Assembly (NCBI GenBank): GCA_023229485.1 | Contig: JALNZJ010000062.1 | Span: 1-5,441 of the forward strand | DNA from: a bacterium | GTDB taxonomy: Bacteria > Patescibacteriota > Minisyncoccia > Minisyncoccales > Minisyncoccaceae | Reading direction: 5' to 3' | Length of the DNA: 5,441 nt | In this document: piece by piece, positions 1 through 5,431 of the stretch | Layout: every line of letters starts with the position of its first letter | Numbering within the stretch: the first letter of the stretch is position 1 | Program-made: the position numbers and the translations under genes | Notes under the pieces: model-generated | Told to the model about the DNA's origin: nothing | What the model saw: only the letters and a program-made list of their open reading frames with translations | Databases searched by the model: none

Positions 1-315
1 AATAGTCATTAAGCCGATAAATATCCAATCTGTAAGATTAAATACTGCACTTAAAAGACAACAGGCTCCACAATTACCATCATTATTGCTATAAGGACAA
101 GCAACTTTTTCAGTAGGAGTTCCGCTTATTGGACTTCCATCTATAGCCGTATATGTACATTCCACCTCCATGTTAACTAGTCTAGCTGCATTTGCTGGAC
201 TTATAATACAGCGATCCAAAGCAGCAGTTCCGCTGGCTGCCCCCACTAAAGCAGGAGCCCCGATAGTGAAAAAAAGTGTAATAAATAGTAGTGCTGATAA
301 AATTTTATTTTTCAT
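1..315 (-). CDS. Secreted Cys-rich protein, probable fourth pilin-like subunit (3'-truncated by window edge)
   Basis: The reading frame opens with ATG at 315 and stays open for 105 codons to the left edge, so only the N-terminal part is visible. Residues 1-26 form a clear signal peptide: K2-N-K4, a hydrophobic core at about 5-18, and V24-G-A26 as a likely signal peptidase I site. The mature part is polar and contains six cysteines (C36, C53, C73, C82, C85, C86), which suggests disulfides outside the membrane. From C85-C86 the sequence turns hydrophobic (L-L-S-A-V-F-N-L-T-D-W-I-F-I-G-L), resembling the start of the first membrane segment of the three pilin-like proteins just upstream. It is co-directional with them, 51 bases after the last. 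I infer a fourth, longer pilin paralog, but the diagnostic W-M-T-x-G-G-D turn would lie outside the window. It could instead be an unrelated cysteine-rich exported protein. No Shine-Dalgarno sequence precedes the ATG; the upstream 50 bases are almost pure A/T. Confidence 0.8.
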   Translation of the reverse strand, partial: MKNKILSALLFITLFFTIGAPALVGAASGTAALDRCIISPANAARLVNMEVECTYTAIDGSPISGTPTEKVACPYSNNDGNCGACCLLSAVFNLTDWIFIGLMTI

Positions 316-366
316 AATTATTTTTAAATATTTTTATTTATTTAATATGTAATATTTTTATGTTTT

Positions 367-690
367 TTACATTCCCAAATTTGATACTTCACTCATGATA
401 ATCTTAGCTCCTAATATAACTACCAAACCGAGGACTGCGGCTATAATTATTTCTTTTGCTTTTTTAACTTTTTCCGTATCGCCTCCAGCCGTCATCCAAA
501 CAATACCCCCTATTAAAAGAACTAGCAAGCAAATTATTCCAACTACTGTGAATATTTTATCTGTAATGTTCTGCAATATGACTAGCAATGTTCCGGACCA
601 AGCTGTAGTCGCAGGAGCTGCACTAACCATTCCACATGTAAAAAGGAATATAAAAATTATAGTCAAACATTGAAAATATTTTTTATTCAT
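367..690 (-). CDS. Small TrbC/VirB2-like pilin (T4SS_pilin type), 107 aa
   Basis: This is a 107-residue exported membrane protein. Residues 1-24 are a signal peptide (N-K-K at the N-terminus, hydrophobic core, V22-S-A24 before the likely cut). A short linker is followed by a hydrophobic segment at about 46-64, the turn W65-M-T-A-G-G-D71 with the basic stretch E73-K-V-K-K-A-K79, and a second hydrophobic segment at about 81-99 containing G88-L-V-V-I-L. This two-helix hairpin with a charged cytoplasmic loop is typical of VirB2/TrbC-type pilins, and this variant of the turn is common in small pilin-like proteins of Candidate Phyla Radiation bacteria. The expected role is a structural subunit of a type IV secretion or DNA-transfer pilus, inserted in the inner membrane before assembly. 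It lies 9 bases after the preceding pilin-like gene, so co-transcription is likely. The start has no Shine-Dalgarno sequence. The family call is by motif only; the exact pilus system is not shown. Confidence 0.85.
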   Translation of the reverse strand: MNKKYFQCLTIIFIFLFTCGMVSAAPATTAWSGTLLVILQNITDKIFTVVGIICLLVLLIGGIVWMTAGGDTEKVKKAKEIIIAAVLGLVVILGAKIIMSEVSNLGM

Positions 691-698
691 AAATCAAT

Positions 699-704
699 AT
701 TATA
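699..704 (-). promoter_or_regulatory. Consensus TATAAT hexamer before the 107-aa pilin gene
   Basis: A perfect TATAAT overlaps the stop codon of the 115-aa pilin gene and ends eight bases before the ATG of the 107-aa pilin gene, placing a possible start site at the ATG. There is no -35-like sequence 16-18 bases upstream, so it is either a weak internal promoter for a leaderless message or a chance match in A/T-rich DNA. Confidence 0.2.
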
Positions 705-1047
705 TAAGTCCGTTAACAAAGCTCATCATCATAGCAGCAGCCAATACAACAACAAGTCCAATTAAGGCATATTTAATAAAATCAAACGCTGATTTTGTTC
801 TACCCGTGTCGCTTCCAGCTGTCATATAGAATATTCCGCCTATGATAATCATCAAGACACAAAGAGGGGCTACCCAACTAAATAAAATATTAACAAGCTT
901 TTCAATAACATCTTGAACAGATAAATTGGCCCATTGTGTGAGAGATGGAGCGGTGTAAGCAGCGGCAATACCCGGAGTGATTACTAGCCCAGCAATCAAC
1001 AAAGAAAGGCACGATGCTGTTAAGTATTTAGAATTTTTTTTATTCAT
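700..1047 (-). CDS. Small TrbC/VirB2-like pilin (T4SS_pilin type), 115 aa
   Basis: This is a second pilin-like subunit of 115 residues. The signal peptide spans about 1-30, ending I27-A-A-A30 before Y31. A short amphipathic stretch (about 41-56) leads into hydrophobic segment one (about 57-75), the turn Y74-M-T-A-G-S-D80 with T81-G-R-T-K85, and hydrophobic segment two (about 91-108) containing I96-G-L-V-V-V-L102. The architecture matches its 107- and 123-residue neighbours, but identity outside the turn and the G-L-x-x-x-L core is low, so these are diverged paralogs rather than recent copies. The second Gly of the turn is Ser here. There is no cysteine in the mature part except C63, inside the first helix. 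It sits between the other two pilin genes in the same direction, with gaps of 40 and 9 bases. The expected role is a pilus or type IV secretion subunit in the cell envelope; whether it is a major or minor subunit cannot be told. Confidence 0.85.
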   Translation of the reverse strand: MNKKNSKYLTASCLSLLIAGLVITPGIAAAYTAPSLTQWANLSVQDVIEKLVNILFSWVAPLCVLMIIIGGIFYMTAGSDTGRTKSAFDFIKYALIGLVVVLAAAMMMSFVNGLI

Positions 1048-1087
1048 AATTTTTTATTTTATTTATCTTACTTTATTATTATTATTT

Positions 1088-1459
1088 TTAACACTTGGTC
1101 GCACTAACACCTAAAGCATCAATAATAAATGCGTAAATTGCTTTAGAGGATAAAATAACAATTAATCCTATTACGGCATAAGTAATCGTACTTTTCGCCG
1201 TTTTTATTTTGCTAGGATCTCCCATCGATGTTAGCCAACTAATACCAGCTAAAAGAATTACAAACCCTAAGACTGGTGCTCCTAAATATATTAATGCATC
1301 AAAAATAATGCATAATAAACTTGGAAGAGTGCTAACAGCGAGTGGATTACTTATGATAACGCTACTAGTACCACCAGAAGCTGCCACTGCACTATTAATG
1401 ATTCCGACAAATGAAATCGCTATTGAAAGAAAAAATGCAATTATTACTTTTTTTTCCAT
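1088..1459 (-). CDS. Small TrbC/VirB2-like pilin (T4SS_pilin type), 123 aa
   Basis: This is the first pilin-like gene of the array and the longest complete one, at 123 residues. The signal peptide is about 1-26 (E2-K-K4, hydrophobic core, A24-V-A26). A Ser/Gly-rich linker of about 20 residues follows, then hydrophobic segment one (about 50-73), the turn W75-L-T-S-M-G-D81 with P82-S-K-I-K86, and hydrophobic segment two (about 92-112) containing I97-G-L-I-V-I-L103. The layout is that of VirB2/TrbC-like pilins. Two cysteines are notable: C50 at the mouth of the first helix and C123 as the very last residue. A C-terminal cysteine could form an intersubunit disulfide, but this is speculation. The gene starts only 16 bases after the methyltransferase stop, which suggests one transcript. 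No Shine-Dalgarno sequence is visible before the ATG; the upstream bases are A/T-rich. Confidence 0.85.
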   Translation of the reverse strand: MEKKVIIAFFLSIAISFVGIINSAVAASGGTSSVIISNPLAVSTLPSLLCIIFDALIYLGAPVLGFVILLAGISWLTSMGDPSKIKTAKSTITYAVIGLIVILSSKAIYAFIIDALGVSATKC

Positions 1460-1475
1460 AACTATAAAATGATTC

Positions 1476-1997
1476 TTATTTTTTAAAGATTAGTGCCCTG
1501 TGATATTGCCCAGCATCAAATTCTTTTTCAATACTATATCCTTTTTCTATAATATTTTTTTTGATTATTTCAAATTTTATTAATTCATTTTTTAATCCCA
1601 TCGGATTACCATCTTTCCAGTCAGCAATAAACATTAATCCCTTTTTTTTCAAAATGCGATCCGCTTCATTCAAAATTAGCTCAATATCATCTGATTGAAA
1701 TAATGTATTGATAATAAAAACTAAATCCACTTCATCATTGTTAATAATTTTAACACCTTTCTCAATATCTGACAATATGGGTTTTATATTATTTACATTC
1801 TGTCTCTTGGCGTTAGCAATTAAAAATGATAATGGTTCTTCTAAGATATCAACTGCATAAACCATTCCTGATGGGACCATTTCTGCGAGCGGAATAGTCC
1901 ATCCTCCCGCACCGCACCCAAAATCACAAGCAATCATAGTTGGCTTTATGGTTAGTGTATTTAGAATTTCTTGTGGATTCAAAAATTCATTTTGCAT
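1476..1997 (-). CDS. Class I SAM-dependent methyltransferase (UbiE-like fold), substrate unknown
   Basis: This is a 173-residue cytosolic Rossmann-fold methyltransferase. It carries the SAM-binding motif I at D25-F-G-C-G-A-G-G-W33, the acidic ribose-binding residue at the end of strand two (V46-Y-A-V-D50), an S76-D77 that fits the adenine-contacting motif, and motif IV at D91-L-V-F-I-I-N-T-L-F100. R114-I-L-K-K-K-G-L-M-F-I-A-D-W127 fits the post-motif helix and strand. The N-terminus F5-L-N-P-Q-E10 is typical of short UbiE-like methyltransferases common in Candidate Phyla Radiation genomes. At 173 residues it is shorter than true UbiE (about 250) and lacks an obvious added substrate domain, so the substrate cannot be read from the sequence: a small molecule, lipid, protein or RNA are all open. 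It is the first gene after the hairpin that follows gyrA and lies 16 bases ahead of the pilin array, so it may be co-expressed with it. The ATG has no Shine-Dalgarno sequence. Confidence 0.85.
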   Translation of the reverse strand: MQNEFLNPQEILNTLTIKPTMIACDFGCGAGGWTIPLAEMVPSGMVYAVDILEEPLSFLIANAKRQNVNNIKPILSDIEKGVKIINNDEVDLVFIINTLFQSDDIELILNEADRILKKKGLMFIADWKDGNPMGLKNELIKFEIIKKNIIEKGYSIEKEFDAGQYHRALIFKK

Positions 1998-2029
1998 AAA
2001 GATTTGAGTTATTTAGTTTATTTAACCAC

Positions 2030-2059
2030 AATGGCTCGCAAAAAGCGAGCCATTTTTTT
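2030..2059. terminator. GC-rich hairpin after gyrA, probable terminator or 3'-end stabiliser
   Basis: A perfect inverted repeat has arms at 2030-2039 and 2045-2054 (ten pairs, core ATGGCTCGC / GCGAGCCAT) around a five-base loop at 2040-2044. It lies in otherwise A/T-rich DNA directly after the gyrA stop codon. The seven-T tract (2053-2059) follows the hairpin on the plus strand. Read in the direction of gyrA, the hairpin is preceded by the A-tract and followed by GTGGTTAAAT, which is a poor U-tract. It therefore has canonical intrinsic-terminator form only for rightward transcription, although no rightward gene is visible. The simplest reading is that it ends or protects the gyrA transcript and separates it from the methyltransferase-pilin block, but the efficiency of leftward termination is uncertain. 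Confidence 0.7.
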
Positions 2060-4568
2060 ATTCTTCTTCGTCATCAATTAGATCTTCGATTTTTTGATGC
2101 TCAAGGCAAGCAGCTGAGGCAACTTTGTCACCTTCTTTTATTTTCATAATCCTGACCCCCTGAGTATCTCGTCCAAGTTTTGGTATGCTCGAAATCTTAG
2201 TTCTAATTGTTTGTCCTTTTTGCGAAATAACGATTAAATCTTCTTGTTCTTGAATTATTTCTATTTTTACGATAGACCCAGTTTTTGTAGTAACCTTAGC
2301 AGTTTTTACTCCAGAACCTCCCCTTCCCTGTCTTTTGTATTCTGAAACTGCAGTTAATTTTCCAAAACCATTTTCCATCAATACTAATAAATAGGCTTTT
2401 TCTTTAGCTTTTTCCTTGCGGACAACTTGCATTCCAATCACCTGATCTCCCTTCTTAAGAGCAATACCCTTAATGCCAGCGGCTGTTCTACCCATTGCTC
2501 GAATTTCCTTTTCGGCAAATTTGATTGATTGTCCATCTCTTGTGACTAAGATAATATCATCGCCATCACCAATTTTTTGTACCCCACAAAGTGAATCGTC
2601 TTTTTTAAGACCGATTGCAATTAAACCATTACGCCTTACGTTTTCGAAATCCTTAATAGGAGTTTTTTTAACTATTCCATTCTTAGTTGCCATAAATAAG
2701 TATTTGACATCTCCATCCTTCCTATCGCTTTTGCTTACTGGCAAGACTGATAATATCTTATCGCTAGATGAAACTTCTAAGAAATTCATAATACCTCTTC
2801 CTTTATTAGATCTCTGACCTTCAGGGATTTCATAAACTTTGGTTTGAAATGCCTTACCAGAATCAGTAAAGAAGAAAATTGAATCGTGAGTTTGAGCTGA
2901 AATAAAATGATGGACTTCGTCGTCGTCTCCGGTCTTCATTCCTAAAGAGCCTTGCCCTCCTCTGTTCTGTTTTTTATATTCAGAAGGATTCATTCTTTTT
3001 ATGAAGCCTCCAGCAGTTAAGGTAACTATCGTATCTTCTAGTGGAACTAAATCCTCTTCCGAAATAGTTTCTGGACTGTGTTTTACAATAGCTGTTTTTC
3101 TTACGTCTCCATAATTTTCTAATTCAAACTCAATTTCTTTTTTCATTGTCTTCTTCTGTTCTGCCTTGCTTTCAACTATTTTAGTTAGCTCTTTAATCAA
3201 TTTTAGTTTTTCTGCAAGCTCATCGGCAACTTTTTGTTTTTCTAGTTTTGCCAATTGATGCAATCTAATTTCCAGAATTGCATCTGCTTGAAGTACGGTT
3301 AATTTAAATTTTTTACATAAATTATTCCGAGCATCTTCCTTGTCTTTTGATTTTCTAATCGTTTCAATAACATCTTCAATGCTATCAAGTGCAATCATTA
3401 AACCTTCTAAGATATGGGCTCGTTCTTTTGCCTTTTCTAAATCATGCTTTGCTCTTCTAACTACAACTTCTTGTTTGTGAATTAAATAATACTCCAAAAC
3501 TTCCTTTAGATTTAAAACCTTTGGTTCGATACCATCAACCAATGCAAGCATGTTTAAATGATACATTCTTTGAAGGTCTGTGTATTTATATAAAGTATTT
3601 AAAATCTTTTTTGGAATTCCACCTCTCTGTAAATCAATGGCAATTCTCATTCCATCCTTATCAGATTCATCTCTAATATCCTTAATACCGTCAACTCTTT
3701 TGTTTTGAACCAAGCCAGCAAGCTGAGTAATCAAGTTTGATTTATCTACTTGAAAAGGAATTTCGTTGATGATAATCTGTGACCCCTTGCCTTCTTTTTC
3801 GATAATGTCTACTTTTCCACGCATTAAAAACGCACCTTTTCCTTGTGAATAGGCGGAAAGAATTGCTTTTTGATCAAAAATTATTCCACGGGTTGGAAAA
3901 TCTGGCCCTTTAATAAATTGAAACAACTCTTCAATTTCTGCTTTCGGATTATCAATTAAATGAATAAGTGCATTTCCGACCTCAGTTAAATTATGAGGTG
4001 GGATGTTTGTGGCCATACCAACAGCGATTCCAGTAGAACCGTTTAACAGTAATGCTGGTAATGGAGCAGGAAGAACAGCTGGTTCTTTTCTTGTACCATC
4101 ATAGTTATCAATAAAATCAACCGTTCCTTTTTCTATATCTTTCAGCATTTCTTCTCCCAGCTTCGACATTTTTGCTTCAGTATACCTTTGGGCTGCTGGA
4201 GGATCGCCATCAACAGAACCAAAGTTTCCCTGCCCTTTGATTAATGGATATCTAAGGGTAAATTCTTGAGCCATTCTAACCATTGCAGCATAAACTGCCT
4301 GATCTCCATGTGGGTGATATTTTCCCAAAACATCTCCAGTTATAGCAGCTGATTTTCTGAATTTGGCATCAGACCTAACTCCCATATCATACATTGCATA
4401 GAGTATCCTTCTTTGTACTGGTTTTAAACCATCCCTAACGTCGGGCAATGCTCTTGCAACAATAACAGACATTGCATAGTCAATATAGCTCTCCTTCATT
4501 TCTGTAGAGATTTCTCTGTCTACCACGTTCCCTATTGCCGAGATAAGTTCTTCTTGTTTTTTAGCCAT
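2058..4568 (-). CDS. gyrA: DNA gyrase subunit A
   Basis: GyrA is the breakage-reunion subunit of DNA gyrase (A2B2), which introduces negative supercoils using ATP bound by GyrB. The 836-residue length is normal for the family (E. coli 875). The N-terminal winged-helix/tower region begins near M24 with Y28-I-D-Y-A-M-S and R45-D-G-L-K-P-V-Q-R-R54. The quinolone region G82-K-Y-H-P-H-G-D-Q90 leads to the catalytic R128-Y129 in A126-Q-R-Y-T-E131. A charged coiled-coil tower spans about 360-480. The C-terminal beta-pinwheel begins near 505 and carries a GyrA-box variant, Q534-N-R-G-G-Q-G540, plus a second similar motif, Q747-G-R-G-G-S-G753; the tail is acidic (829-836). The box supports gyrase rather than ParC. 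At the E. coli Ser83 and Asp87 positions this protein has Q90 and A94. It starts 20 bases after the UlaG-like gene without a Shine-Dalgarno sequence. gyrB is not in the window. Confidence 0.97.
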   Translation of the reverse strand: MAKKQEELISAIGNVVDREISTEMKESYIDYAMSVIVARALPDVRDGLKPVQRRILYAMYDMGVRSDAKFRKSAAITGDVLGKYHPHGDQAVYAAMVRMAQEFTLRYPLIKGQGNFGSVDGDPPAAQRYTEAKMSKLGEEMLKDIEKGTVDFIDNYDGTRKEPAVLPAPLPALLLNGSTGIAVGMATNIPPHNLTEVGNALIHLIDNPKAEIEELFQFIKGPDFPTRGIIFDQKAILSAYSQGKGAFLMRGKVDIIEKEGKGSQIIINEIPFQVDKSNLITQLAGLVQNKRVDGIKDIRDESDKDGMRIAIDLQRGGIPKKILNTLYKYTDLQRMYHLNMLALVDGIEPKVLNLKEVLEYYLIHKQEVVVRRAKHDLEKAKERAHILEGLMIALDSIEDVIETIRKSKDKEDARNNLCKKFKLTVLQADAILEIRLHQLAKLEKQKVADELAEKLKLIKELTKIVESKAEQKKTMKKEIEFELENYGDVRKTAIVKHSPETISEEDLVPLEDTIVTLTAGGFIKRMNPSEYKKQNRGGQGSLGMKTGDDDEVHHFISAQTHDSIFFFTDSGKAFQTKVYEIPEGQRSNKGRGIMNFLEVSSSDKILSVLPVSKSDRKDGDVKYLFMATKNGIVKKTPIKDFENVRRNGLIAIGLKKDDSLCGVQKIGDGDDIILVTRDGQSIKFAEKEIRAMGRTAAGIKGIALKKGDQVIGMQVVRKEKAKEKAYLLVLMENGFGKLTAVSEYKRQGRGGSGVKTAKVTTKTGSIVKIEIIQEQEDLIVISQKGQTIRTKISSIPKLGRDTQGVRIMKIKEGDKVASAACLEHQKIEDLIDDEEE

Positions 4569-4588
4569 TTTTCATTAACAACAATTTT

Positions 4589-5221
4589 TTATTTTTCTTC
4601 TAAGACCACGATATCTACTTTATCGTCACTCCCTTTTGGTCCCAAATGTTTCTTTTGGATATTTAATTTATCCTGTGGGACTACATCATTCTCCCCCATT
4701 ACTTTTAAAAATGCACTTAATTTTTCTTTATTATAACACATCGGAATGACCATTTTTGGTTCAATTAAGGAAATAACTTTTACGGCTTCTTTAAAGCCAA
4801 TGGTTTTATCTCCATCGATTGGAACGAGCAAAATGTCAACATTTCCTATTCCCTCCGTCTGTTCTTCATTTATTTCTTCTACTCCAAGTAAGCCAAGATG
4901 GCAGATTCTTATGTTTTCTGCTTCGACTAAATAAATTATATTTTTTTTCTTTTTATCTATTTGAAGAGAAGGAATTCCTTGTACAAAAACTCCTTTTATT
5001 TCATATTCGCCACAGGAAGAAATATTAAATTTATCGCCAGATTTAGATTTTCCAGTTTCGTCTTTTGCGGTAATATTACTTGTTTTTAGCAAAATATCAG
5101 CTTCTATTTTAGTAGACTTTTTGTCGTTCTCGGGAACGTCAATAGCAAGAAAGATATTTTCTTTGTCTGTAGACGAACTTGTTATTTGGAAGCATGTATC
5201 TCCGTACCAGGTTATTTTCAT
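4589..5221 (-). CDS. UlaG-like metallo-beta-lactamase-fold protein with lost metal site (putative pseudoenzyme)
   Basis: This 210-residue protein has the outline of the UlaG-like (Lactamase_B_3) metallo-beta-lactamase superfamily: M1-K-I-T-W-Y-G-x-x-C-F11, A26-I-D28, C70-G-E-Y-E-I-K-G-V-F, I106-C-H-L-G110, V128-D-I-L-L-V-P134 and I153-E-P-K-M-V-I-P-M161. In active members the corresponding sites read Y-G-H, T-H-x-H-x-D-H, H-D, H-L-G-D-L-G-H and P-M-H-Y. Here they are D8, T47-S-N-I-T-A-K53, L86-Q-I-D89, H108-L-G-L-L-G-V114 and P160-M-C162-Y, so only H108 clearly remains. Hydrolase activity is therefore unlikely and a structural, binding or regulatory role is inferred. The ORF itself is intact. 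I chose the ATG at 5221 rather than the TTG two codons upstream because M-K-I-T-W-Y-G is the usual family N-terminus. It lies 20 bases after tRNA-Gly and 20 bases before gyrA, so it probably shares their transcript. Confidence 0.85.
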   Translation of the reverse strand: MKITWYGDTCFQITSSSTDKENIFLAIDVPENDKKSTKIEADILLKTSNITAKDETGKSKSGDKFNISSCGEYEIKGVFVQGIPSLQIDKKKKNIIYLVEAENIRICHLGLLGVEEINEEQTEGIGNVDILLVPIDGDKTIGFKEAVKVISLIEPKMVIPMCYNKEKLSAFLKVMGENDVVPQDKLNIQKKHLGPKGSDDKVDIVVLEEK

Positions 5222-5227
5222 AAGCAA

Positions 5228-5233
5228 ATATTA
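5228..5233 (-). promoter_or_regulatory. Candidate -10-like hexamer just before the UlaG-like gene
   Basis: TAATAT lies seven bases before the ATG at 5221, in the 20-base gap after tRNA-Gly. If used as a -10, transcription would begin at or next to the ATG and give a leaderless mRNA. No -35 is recognisable (that position falls in the tRNA), and such hexamers are common by chance in A/T-rich DNA. Confidence 0.2.
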
Positions 5234-5241
5234 TTTTTAAA

Positions 5242-5316
5242 TGGAGCGGGCAAGCAGAATCGAACTGCCGTCTCAACCTTGGCAAGGTTGCATAATAGCC
5301 ACTATACGATGCCCGC
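5242..5316 (-). tRNA. tRNA-Gly (anticodon GCC), CCA encoded
   Basis: The minus strand folds into a cloverleaf. The acceptor stem is GCGGGCA / TGCCCGC (seven pairs), the anticodon arm CAACC-TTGCCAA-GGTTG with anticodon GCC, and the T arm GGCAG-TTCGATT-CTGCT (one G-U pair). The D stem is short. The discriminator base is U (5245), as usual for bacterial tRNA-Gly, and CCA is encoded at 5244-5242. It reads glycine GGC and GGU codons. It lies 10 bases after tRNA-Phe and 20 bases before the UlaG-like gene, so it probably comes from a shared precursor. Confidence 0.96.
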
Positions 5317-5326
5317 AAAGTTTATG

Positions 5327-5399
5327 TGCCGAGGTCCGGAATCGAACCGGAATCTAATGTTTTTCAGACATTCGCCGTGACCGACTTGGCTACCTCGGC
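5327..5399 (-). tRNA. tRNA-Phe (anticodon GAA), CCA not encoded
   Basis: The minus strand folds into a 73-base cloverleaf. The acceptor stem is GCCGAGG / CCTCGGC with discriminator A, the D stem GCC/GGC, the anticodon arm AATGT-CTGAAAA-ACATT with anticodon GAA, the variable loop four bases (AGAT), and the T arm TCCGG-TTCGATT-CCGGA. The anticodon gives phenylalanine. After the discriminator the DNA reads CAT rather than CCA, so the 3' end must be completed by a CCA-adding enzyme, unlike the neighbouring tRNA-Gly. It is first in the tRNA pair. Confidence 0.95.
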
Positions 5400-5425
5400 A
5401 TAATCTTGCACGCCCGAATTCGTTA

Positions 5426-5431
5426 ATTATC
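5426..5431 (-). promoter_or_regulatory. Candidate -10 element for the tRNA block (edge region 5400-5441)
   Basis: On the minus strand the hexamer GATAAT (one mismatch to TATAAT) lies 26 bases before tRNA-Phe. It could start the tRNA-UlaG-gyrA transcript with a tRNA leader of about 20 bases. Any -35 element would fall outside the window. The same 42-base edge segment could equally hold the end of an upstream gene, since one frame reads K-S-E-G followed by TAA at the edge. Nothing else can be assigned here. Confidence 0.25.

Noticed and set aside
170..352. Plus-strand open frame of 60 codons at the left
   Set aside because: It overlaps antisense the edge gene, which has a clear signal peptide and cysteine pattern; its own product shows nothing recognisable.
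395..673. Plus-strand open frame of 92 codons opposite the 107-aa pilin, and a similar one at 1209-1472
   Set aside because: Both mirror genuine pilin genes on the minus strand, whose signal peptides and family motifs decide the coding strand.
1073..1084. Short ATT repeat between two pilin genes, considered as a phase-variation tract
   Set aside because: It has only four units, sits in very A/T-rich DNA and shows no promoter elements whose spacing it would change.
2473..2817. Plus-strand open frame of 114 codons inside gyrA
   Set aside because: It lies fully antisense to conserved GyrA pinwheel sequence and has no recognisable domain or start signal, so it is a shadow frame.
5222..5227. TTG start two codons upstream for the UlaG-like protein
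   Set aside because: ATG at 5221 gives the usual family N-terminus and a better start codon; neither has a Shine-Dalgarno site to argue otherwise.
5186..5380. Plus-strand 64-codon open frame across the tRNAs
   Set aside because: It is antisense to tRNA-Gly and tRNA-Phe; its residues come from tRNA arms, a known source of spurious proteins.
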